Source of the DNA: Myotis daubentonii
Lineage: Eukaryota > Chordata > Mammalia > Chiroptera > Vespertilionidae
Assembly: GCF_963259705.1 (NCBI RefSeq)
Contig: NC_081846.1
Span: 94,562,641 to 94,626,640 of the forward strand
Length of the DNA: 64,000 nt
Reading direction: 5' to 3'
The notes below the pieces were generated by a model. It saw only the letters and a program-made list of their open reading frames with translations. It had not been told where the DNA came from and made no database searches. Of this stretch, positions 55,179 through 64,000 are shown in pieces (position 1 is the first letter of the stretch; each line of letters starts with the position of its first letter). A program made the translations under genes and the position numbers.

Positions 55179-57091
55179 TGTTTTGTTTTTTTTAATTAAA
55201 TCTTTATTGTTCAGATTATTACATTTGTTCCTCTTTTTTCCCCCATAACTCCCCTCCTCCCAGTTCCCGCCCAACCCTCAACCCTCACTCCCCACCCACT
55301 GTCCTCATCCATAGGTGCACGATTTTTGTCCAGTCTCTTCCCGCACCCCCCACACCCTCCTCCCCCCCAAGAATAGTCAGTCCATTCCCTTTCTATGTCC
55401 CTGATTCTATTATGATCACCAGATTATTTATTCACTTGATTCTTAGATTCACTTGTTGATAGATGCATGTTTGTTGTTCATAATTTGTATCTTTACCTTT
55501 TTCTTCTTCTTCCTCTTCTTAAAGGATACCTTTCAGCATTTCATATAATCCTGGTTTGGTGGTGATGAACTCCTTTAGCTTTTCCTTATCTGTGAAGCTC
55601 TTTATCTGACCTTCAGTTCTGAATGATAGTTTTGCTGGATAAAGTAACCTTGGTTGTAGGTTCTTGGTATTCATCACTTTGAATATTTCTTGCTATTCCC
55701 TTCTGGCCTGCAAAGTTTCTGTTGAGAAATCAGCTGACAGTCGTATGGGTATTCCCTTGTAGGTAACTGAGTTTCTTTCTCTTGCTGCTTTTAAGATTCT
55801 CTCTTTGTCTTTTGCTCTTGGCATTTTATTTATGATGTGTCTTGGTGTGGTCCTCTTTGGATTCCTTTTGTTTGGGGTTCTCTGCACTTCCTGGACCTGT
55901 AAGTCTATTTCTTTCACCAGGTGGGGGAAGTTTTCTGTCATTATTTCTTCAAATAGGTTTTCAATATCTTGCTCTCTCTCATCTTCTGGCACCCCTATAA
56001 TTCTGATGTTGGTACGCTTGAAACTGTCCCAGAGGCTCCTTACACTATCTTCGTATTTTCGGATTCTTTTTTCATTTTGCTTTTCTGGTTGGGTGTCTTT
56101 TGCTTCTTCGCATTTCAAATCTTTGCCTTGATTCTTGCGGTCCTCTGGTCTGCTGTTGGGAGTCTGTATAGTATTCTTTATTTCAGTCCGTGTATGCTTA
56201 ATTTCTAGTTGGTTCTTTATCATAACATCGAGGGTCTCATTAGTTTTCTTGAGGATCTCACTACATTTATCGGCGGCTTCTAGACAGTTCTTAAGAGACC
56301 TTAAAAGTGTGGTTCTGAACTCAATATCCTCCATTGACAGTTTTGTCGTTTCTTTGTCTCCGCATTTTTTATGCTTTCTTGGTGCACCCCCTAGTGGTCT
56401 TTGTGCGCAGTCTTGTTGTTGTTAAGCCTTGATTGTTGCCGGCAATAGTGGGGGTGATTTGACCTCCAGGCTAACTGGCTATGAGAGTCCGCTGTGTCTG
56501 CAGTGGGAGAGCTTCTGTGCTGGATCTCTAGGGCGGTGCTAATCTAGCATTTGCCTGAGGCTATTCGGCAAATGGCTCTGCGCAGGGCTTGGGTGGGGCG
56601 GGTCCCCGGGGATCTACAGGGCGGGTGGATCGAGCAGTTATGGCTGCTCTCAGTTCCGTCCCTAGGGCCTCTGCCTCACAGAGTCCCAGCAACTGCTGCA
56701 AACCTCGGAGAGAAAGCTGCCTTCGAGTTCCAACCGAAGCCAGACAGTCCCGCTTCTCCCGTTTGAGTCTGGGTCCCTAGAGACTCGCCCGGATCTGGAG
56801 CTCAGAGTCTGAAACTCCCTTCCGATTGAAAACAACAATGGCGCCCTCCGCCGCCAGCCCGCTCCGCACGCACTCCGCACCTCAGTATTTCACTTCAGCA
56901 CTGTGCCTCCTCTGAGTCTGGGCATGATATTCTCTTTCCTCCTAGTTGTAGAATTTCCACTCAGCCAGCCTTCCTGTGGTTCTGGATGATGTCCGTTCCG
57001 TCGTTTAGTTGTTTTTTGAAGTGGTTGTTTGAGGCAGCAATCTCCGGCGTTAACCTATGCAGCCATCTTGGTTTCCTCCGAGAGCCGAGTT
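55179..57091 (-). mobile_element. Full-length HAL1-like element (ORF1 only)
   Basis: Exact 16-bp duplication TCTCAAAAGAAATTTC (55163-55178 and 57092-57107). In minus sense: CCAAGATGGCTGCATAGGTT near the 5' end, about 0.75 kb of 5' UTR, ORF1 (56334-55519), a G-rich 3' UTR and an A tail. Total 1.9 kb with no ORF2 at all, so this is a complete short element rather than a 5'-truncated L1. Confidence 0.88.
55519..56334 (-). pseudogene. L1/HAL1 ORF1, one premature stop
   Basis: Same domains as the intact protein at 7712-8554 from MEDIEF onward. A TGG-to-TAG change after LQARRE (about 55690) cuts off the last ~57 codons. The extreme N-terminus is shifted relative to the intact copy. Confidence 0.85.
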
Positions 57092-57185
57092 TCTCAAAAG
57101 AAATTTCAACCATTGTACTGTTGACATTTGGCTCTGTTGACTAATGAGTTTGCCAACCACTGAGCTACGGCATGTCACTTCTTTT

Positions 57186-57738
57186 CTGTGCCCATGGTCC
57201 CTTAGTGATCTGGGGGGCTCACCATGGCCCAGTTCCCATCTACACCTGGCACTGGAGGGCAGTTGGGCTAGTCACAGCCATCCGGCCATTGCAGCTTGTG
57301 CTGGGGCCTGGGCAAAGCATTTTAAACAGGCTGCCTTAGAGATTCCCACCCATCACAAAGCAGGAGATTCAGCTCAGAGTGGTAACTGCCAAGACTTGAT
57401 TTCAGCCTGACTGCCAGCCTGTGAAGGTGCCAATGTCAGCAGCTGGGTTACTTCTTTGGTTGGGAACCAGAAGGGCCACCCTGGGGGAGGGGCTGGGGAC
57501 CAGAAGGGCCACCCTGGGGGAGGGGCTGGGGACTGCCTGGCAGCAGGAACTGGAGTGTCTACTGGGTTAACATGAAACCTCTCTCATTTGGTTCGGCTTC
57601 AACTGTTTTGAAATCGGAGTCCCTCCTTTTTCAATTTTCTGTGTCTACAGAGCCTACAGAGAAACGGAGGGAGTAAGCAACAAACACAGAGACCCTCGAA
57701 TCTGTCAGAGCTTCTTTTCAAAATGTTTTGTTGTGTGT
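57186..57738. other. Unique intergenic stretch with short tandem duplication
   Basis: A 36-bp unit starting GGGGACCAGAAGGGCCACCC is present twice in tandem at about 57461-57534. No gene seen. Confidence 0.55.
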
Positions 57739-57922
57739 GTCTTTTTCTTTATTTCAGAAAGTAAGGGAGAGGGAGAGAGAGTTAGAAACATCAATGGTGA
57801 GATTCACTCATCAGCTGCCTCCTGCATGCCCCCTACTGGGGATTGAGCCCACAACCTGGGCATGTGCCCCGACCAGGAATCAAACTGTGACCTCTAGGTT
57901 CATGGAACCACGCCTGCCAGGC
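57739..57922 (-). repeat. VES-like SINE
   Basis: Minus-strand copy with GAACCTAGAGGTCACAGTTT in sense orientation; the head is partly deleted. Confidence 0.8.
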
Positions 57923-58208
57923 AGAGCTCCATTTCAGAATGAGGAATTCTCAGAGAGAATGGGTCTTGCATTTCGTTCCTCAGGAGGCTACTCCGGGTTC
58001 TCTGGACAGCGTTGGTTTAGAGTCAAGTCCTTCAACAAGCTCAGCAAATAGCATTTCAAACCAACACTGATGCCATGGTCACAGGCCTGTATTACTCTGG
58101 CAACAGCTTTACAGCACCGGCCCCACCCACCAGACTTAGCACCCCTGATCCCTAACCAGGTGACTTAGTTCACATTTCAGACAATAGTTAAAATGGTAAT
58201 TTTTAAAA

Positions 58209-58411
58209 AACCTCACCCAAGTATGTTTATTGAATTGAAAGACATGGGGATGGGGAGAGACAGAAACATCGATGTGAGAAACATCAGTTGGTTGCCTCTG
58301 ATACGTGCCACACAGGATCAAACCTGCAACCTGGGTGTGTCCTGCCTAGGAATCAAACCCACAACCTTTTGGGGGCACCTGAAGACACTCCAACTGAGCC
58401 ATCAGCCAGGG
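58209..58411 (-). repeat. VES-like SINE
   Basis: CACCCAAGTATGTTTATTGA side on the left, head CCACCCTGGCTGATGGCTCA in sense orientation. Confidence 0.75.
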
Positions 58412-59062
58412 TGGAAAATAAATTTTTACTAGAGGCCTGGTGCATGAAAATTCATGCACTGGAGGGGGGTCCCTCAGGCCGGCCTGCCCCCTGACAGTCC
58501 AGGAGCTCTCAGGGGCGGGAGGTGACCCGGCGATCAGGGAAAGGAGACACCCCATCACACCTCTGCTGCTGCCACTGGCGGCAGCACAAGCCTCGGCCGG
58601 CCCTGGTCACCTGCGCCTCGTGTGGCCCTGGACGGCTGGGGGGCTGAGGGGACTGGGAGACTCCGAAGGAAGGTATGTGAAGCAGCTGGGCCCACCTGGG
58701 GGGCGGGCCTGGCCTTGCCGCACACCTGTTGCCCCCGTGGGGCTAAAGGGACTGGGGGCCGCCACCATCTTTGAGGGTGTGACAGTCAATTAGCATATTC
58801 CCTCCTTATTGGCTGTGGGCACTACCATCTTTGCAAGTGCATGAGGGTCAATTAGCATATCCCCTCTTTATTAGATAGGATTGATTTCAGAGTGGGAGAG
58901 ATAGAAACATTTATGTTGAGAATCATGGATTGGCTGCCTCCAGCACGTCCCCTCACCTGGGCCTGAGCCACAGCTTGGGCATGTGCCCTGACCGGGAATC
59001 GAACCATCACCTCCTGGTTCACAGGTCAACACTCAACCACTGAATCATGCCAGTTGGGCCAG
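58412..59062 (-). repeat. VES-like SINE split by a Helitron
   Basis: The tail side (AAATAAATTTTTA, to 58428) and body (TTGATTTCAGAGTGGGAGAG, from 58881) rejoin to a normal SINE when the Helitron is removed. Confidence 0.85.
58429..58880 (-). mobile_element. Helitron inside a SINE tail, doubled 5' end
   Basis: CTAG (58429-58432) follows A. In minus sense the 5' end TCCTATCTAATAAAGAGGGG lies at 58880, and T follows. A second copy of the 5'-end block (AGTCAATTAGCATATTCCCT, 58784-58803, against GGTCAATTAGCATATCCCCT, 58847-58866) lies inside. Confidence 0.9.
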
Positions 59063-59861
59063 GGCGGCAAATTTTGTTATAGTGTACCATCACCACCACC
59101 ACCACCACCACCAAGTCCTACCCAAAACAATGTGGAAGTCTTTGCTGTTGTATTATAATGTGGATTCATCTCTAGAACCATAATTTCTCTTGAAGAAATA
59201 ATTCCTCTCACATAGCCCAGAGTTATCGCCAAACTGTTTAATCAGTTGTTCATAGTTTTTCCAAAATTATCATAAAACCCTGACATCTAACATGTGGTCA
59301 TTTGCTTATGACTTCTGCCAAGTGTAAGGGCCTCAGAACTGGGTATTTTAAGAAGAAAAAATTACATCCTTGTAAATAAAAATTTAAACCAAAGACAATC
59401 TCAGGTTGTTTGGAAAATATTTGTCATTTTTCTCCAAACACATCTCATCTTTTCTTGGCCTTCTAAGAGCAAGCAACCTTTTCCTTTAGGTCAGAACATA
59501 CTAGTGTCCCAGGGTGGATTAATGTCACCAAATGATATCTTAAATTTGAGGATTTCTCCTCCCTCTTCAGTTTTTAACTTTATGGGCAAGGTCAGTTTTA
59601 TTGGAAAAGCTAATGAGATCTATGAACATTCTTTCCAAAGTCCAAACTTTAAAGGGTTCATAAACCCTGGTTCAGGAAACTTGGCTCTAATAAACCAGTG
59701 TAGTGGCATTGCTTCCAAACACACAAAAATAGACAAGTGAAATATTATTGGAGGTCATGAACACCACACAAAATATGTAGCCTGAATGAATACCATCTGG
59801 TTGGCTGTCCTTAAAAATAGGTTGACTGCTACCACTATTCAAAAAAAAAAAAAAAAAGATG
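59063..59861. other. Unique intergenic sequence with (CCA)n
   Basis: (CAC)n at about 59089-59113. The rest is AT-rich and lacks recognised elements or genes. Confidence 0.5.
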
Positions 59862-60040
59862 CCTGGCCAGAGTGACTCAGTTGGTTGGGCGTAGTCCTGT
59901 GTATGAGGTTCGATTCCTGGTTGTGAGCTCAGTCCCAGGTAGGGGGTGTGCAGGAGGCAGCCGATCAATTATTCTCTCTCATATCAATGCTTTTCTCTCC
60001 CTTTCTCTAAAAATCAATAAACTACTTAAAAAAAAAGAAA
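59862..60040 (+). repeat. VES-like SINE, divergent
   Basis: Head GCCTGGCCAGAGTGACTCAG; it lies just beyond the AMMECR1L 3' end. Confidence 0.75.
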
Positions 60041-60059
60041 AGAAAAAGGCAGGACAAAG

Positions 60060-63000
60060 AACAGTTTTTACCCATAATGATTTATTCTCTACAATACTTC
60101 GTTAAAGAGTTCAATGATTTGCACTCAGCAGTTATATAGCCAAGAGCCAACCAAGTGTAATACGAAGAATTGGTCTGAAGTCCTTGCACTTGAAGGCTAT
60201 ACAAAGTCTCTTGCTTCAAGGAAATAGGAAAATTAATAAAAAACACACAAGCTCCCTAGGCTCCAGAATCTCAACAGAAAATAACACCAACAGTTAGTGA
60301 AATTGTAGGTGTTAACACGGAAAACAGATCTTGTGCAAATATTAACACCTAGGACTTCTGTATAGATGATTTTTATTATAAACAATAAAATGTTATGTCT
60401 CCATTACAAACCTTTCATACTGAAAGGATCCCTAACATGAATTGCTTTAATATTAATTATGAAGCAAAAAAAGTTTAAGAACCTCACAGTGGGAACAATC
60501 CAACACCGACAAACTCTAGTGAGGAGACATTCTCTTTTAATGTAAAACAAACACAATTCATAATTACAGAGAGAATGTCCCAGCTGTGGGTGTTAGGAGA
60601 CAAGCTAACTTTCCAGACCAAAAGGCACTCACTGCCAGGGACGAAACAAGCTCCGAGCCAAACCAGCCACGGGGGGGGGTGGTTCCTGGAAAACAGCGGT
60701 CACCTACTGTCCAGCTTGAGCAGCCCAAGGACAAACGGAGCGAGCAAAACGGTCCCTTCTCTTGAAACCCACCACTCACACGTGGACTGGCCGCCCTCAT
60801 GGCCGCGCAGGGGGAGTGTGCGGAGAGCAGTTCAGTTCTAGTTTGGAGCTGCCATCCCCTCTGCACAATGGCCACACGGATGATCCAGACTCAGTGTTTT
60901 CCTGAGAGCCACCTGCCACACCTTCATGAGGTGGCCATGACCGGGCACTCCCAGACTGCTTCCCGACGAGGCCCCGTTCAAGACGGACACGGACAGCGCC
61001 CTTCTTTCCAGGGCCACATCACTTTCCTTGGTCAACTCTGGAGTCCCTGTGACCAGCAAGAGGACCCCGAGCACCTCTGCTGCTGGGCCTGGGTGGAGCT
61101 CAGGGCCTGGAAGCCCTGCCGTGTGGTGCTAGCTTTCACTAGCCAGTTCTCGTGCAGACTCCCAGCCCCCTCGTGTGTGGGTTCAAACTTTTCTGTTCAT
61201 TTTCTTAACGGCAGGTATCCTACCCCACCCCTGATAAGATAAAATAAAAAAAAATCACACTATACATTGGGGAAGACAGATAGGGCAGCATTTCTACGAG
61301 AAACAATAGGCTTGAAAAGCATGGCACTGTAAATGCTTGCATGACCAGTTTCACTGAGCGTGCTCAGGGGTAAAATTTTAGCACCATTTTTTTTGCTTTT
61401 TTTTTTAATCTTTAGAAATTAAACACAACTTTTAACATAGAACACTTGAACAATAATGAAGTGTAGCCCTATAGATCAATACTGTTGTACAAATTGAAGG
61501 TGGATGGTTTAGTCCCAAACTGACCGCCCTGACATCAATCCATGGCACCTAAAAGTAACTGTCGTCACGTTTGTAACAAGACATTTATTATTCTCAGCAG
61601 CAGGAAATCATCAAACAATCCCTTCATCTTCAATAGTTCTTTTTCATTACCTCTGCAAGGAAAAGTGGCAAGAAGTGAGAATCTAGCCCAGCCTGGGCAT
61701 CCGATGTCAGCCCATTGTCCCTGCAGGCGCCATAGCCTAAGGGATGACGCCCAGCTAACCTGCCCACCTTTACTCCTCTCTTCCAAGAAACGAGACAGCT
61801 ATGCCTATAATAGCATGTGTCGTGTCTTAGACTGTGTCCCTGTCCACCCCCTTCCCCAATTCCTGGCAGAAAAAAACTCAAAAGGTCTTTTGACTTGACT
61901 ATTTGCCCATTCTGGAAAGCCACACCATCACCCCATAAACTTTTAAAAATAAATTAAATAACAACATTGTGTCCACCAGGTTGACATCCAATTGCTTCGA
62001 GTTCTCCAAGGGCGCTGCTGGACAGTTACCCTTAGGGTCTCCTCCCACCGGCCACTCCTCCTGGGCCCTTCCAGCAGTGCCCCCGTCACAGTGCTGCCAC
62101 AGCCCCTTCCGAGTCCCAGCTGCCATCAGCTCTGCACCAAGCGGGTGAAGGCTGGGCAAGAGGGAAGAGGAACTTGCTGACAGGTACTTAGTCAGCAGCT
62201 ATGGGAAAGGGAAGTATGCCACAGGAAAACGGAATGACCTAGACTAAAATGAGCTGCTTGGAACCCCGTCCCAGTGGGGTGAAGACTCCCAGCATATTAG
62301 GCAAGATAACGATTCACCTTGTTTAATTGCACAGCTTTGTTCTAAAGTCCTGTAAAGGACTGAATCAACTGTCTTCTCACTTCTACAGGGAAACTAGGAA
62401 AAGGAACTCCTCTGCTTTTCAGTCCCTTAAAGATGTTTGCCTGAAAAGACAAAAACAGTTTGGAGACCTGGATTTTCTCCTGTGACAATGTGTCTTTCTA
62501 CAGCCCAACCCAGGTGCTTGTGTGAACATCTATGTCTTCTGTGAACCTATACAGCTATAGGCACTGCTACCAGGCGAGGAGTGAGGTAGCCAGGTGGTAA
62601 GAAGGAGGCCTCCCCTTTCACGCTGCACGCGGCAAGGATGTCAGGACCTCCTGCAGGCGTCCCAGTTCATTCCTCAGCAGGTTCCACCACAGAGCTCCCT
62701 GTGCAGTACAGGAGACTCACTGCGAGAAGAGCGCCAGGAAATCCAACCGACAGCAGGGTTAGAATTAAACCTTGGAGGCTGGCTGAGCAACGAATGCGAT
62801 CCGCCACGCCATCCGGGGGCTTTCCATCTGGATGTGGGTGTCTGTCCAGGAGCCTCACAAGACGCACGGCGCCCACGGCCAACCCGAACATGGCGTCCAC
62901 TTATGAAGCATGGAGGTTGTCATCATCTGTTGGTATGCAATGAACTGGACGTTTAGAAAAGGAATTTAAAACAACCTAAAAATGTGTCTTGTTGGTCTCC

Positions 63001-63438
63001 GTTGCCCAGACTGCCAGGGGAAAACACATCTACTTGATCTGGGGAGGCTACAAGGGTGCAAGTGGGGTCAGCCTTCAGGAATCATGACTTCCAGCTCCCA
63101 CCGTGCAGCCAGCAAGCAGGTGGCCACGTGCATGCCGAGGGCCTTCTGAACCCACAGGCAATGCTCACTAGTCATGGAGGAGCCCCAATCCAACGGAACC
63201 CCATAATGAGGAAAGGCTGAAATAAGGCTTGGGCCCCTCGAGTTCTGTTTCATTCAATATAATCCCGTTCTCCCACCCCAACCCCGAGTCAGCTGGAGGC
63301 AGACTTGGCAACGGAAGCTAGCATCATAAAATGGTGCAGTAATAGAAGTAACTGGACCAGGAAGAGGAGGCGTCTGCTCCAATGATGTCATAGCCATTGG
63401 TGGCCACAGGGGGGTGGGACTGGTCATGCAGCCGTGTG
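60060..63438 (-). other. AMMECR1L: AMMECR1L 3' UTR
   Basis: This is 3.4 kb of repeat-free sequence downstream, in gene sense, of the AMMECR1L stop, in sharp contrast with the SINE-dense surroundings. That supports selection against insertions and a long 3' UTR. A nearer alternative end is possible at minus-strand AATAAA sites around 61583 and 60371. Open frames within it are short and on both strands. Confidence 0.7.
60081..60086 (-). terminator. AMMECR1L: Candidate distal poly(A) signal of AMMECR1L
   Basis: Minus-strand AATAAA about 20 bp before the point where SINE-rich intergenic DNA starts. Confidence 0.5.

Positions 63439-64000
<562 letters not shown>

Larger units (their letters stand above)
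51975..57162 (+). mobile_element. hAT DNA transposon with transposase remnant and three guests
   Basis: Termini CTGTGGTCGGCAAACCGC and GAGTTTGCCAACCACTG; target duplications AGCCAGGG (51967-51974) and AGCTACGG (57163-57170) match at 6 of 8 bases, inside the VES head. Without guests (52367-54161, 54426-54671, 55179-57107) it is roughly 1.3 kb. It carries the transposase C-terminal part, then a non-coding 3' region with a retrotransposon-like fragment. The N-terminal half of the transposase (zinc finger and DDE start) is absent, so it was already non-autonomous or has lost that part. Confidence 0.88.

Overview
The window is nuclear DNA from a vesper bat (family Vespertilionidae). About fifty copies of the tRNA-headed VES SINE, several Helitrons of the HeliBat type (A^T target, CTAG 3' end), SPIN-like and other hAT MITEs, a mariner fragment and L1 elements together fit that family. 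Three exon sets match mammalian genes by sequence or position. They give the order WDR33 (promoter and exon 1), POLR2D (complete) and AMMECR1L (3' end), all on the minus strand, which is the order I recall for human 2q14.3.

Layout. 1-4200 is intron 1 of the presumed WDR33. 3390-4560 is its CpG-island promoter, with a non-coding exon 1 ending in a clean splice donor at 4201. 4.6-20 kb is intergenic and full of repeats: a minus-strand L1 (10.2-14.3 kb), an ORF1-only L1 (HAL1-like) with an intact reading frame (7712-8554), and a short internally deleted L1 (15.7-16.1 kb). POLR2D runs from 45772 (start codon) to 21818 (stop codon) in four coding exons totalling 429 nt (142 codons plus stop). All exon boundaries fit GT-AG and keep phase. 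Its introns hold a second L1 (22.66-28.9 kb), which itself contains a mariner fragment, a VES and a Helitron. They also hold several more Helitrons, including a tandem pair with a 46-bp minisatellite, and a HAL1-like element. The POLR2D CpG island lies at 45.24-46.05 kb. 46-60 kb is intergenic. The last coding exon of AMMECR1L (63439-63550) is followed by a long 3' UTR reaching about 60060, and the gene continues beyond the right edge.

The most unusual stretch is 51744-57185. A VES SINE was split by a hAT transposon (51975-57162) that keeps the C-terminal part of its transposase. The hAT then received (1) a LINE-mobilised retrocopy (52367-54141; 20-bp target duplication and poly-A tail) whose 5' part is a retroviral leader with a perfect tRNA-Lys3 primer-binding site joined to unrelated sequence, (2) a VES, and (3) a full-length HAL1-like element. 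The 3' non-coding part of the hAT carries a degraded reading frame that resembles the C-terminus of insect-type non-LTR retrotransposon reverse transcriptases. A 209-bp MITE 2 kb away (49795-50003) is an internally deleted derivative of the same hAT.

The two best-placed neighbours work in mRNA production: POLR2D is the RPB4 stalk subunit of RNA polymerase II, and WDR33 is a poly(A)-signal-reading subunit of CPSF. AMMECR1L is poorly characterised. No RNA gene beyond SINE-derived tRNA-like heads, no CRISPR array and no bacterial-type feature is present.
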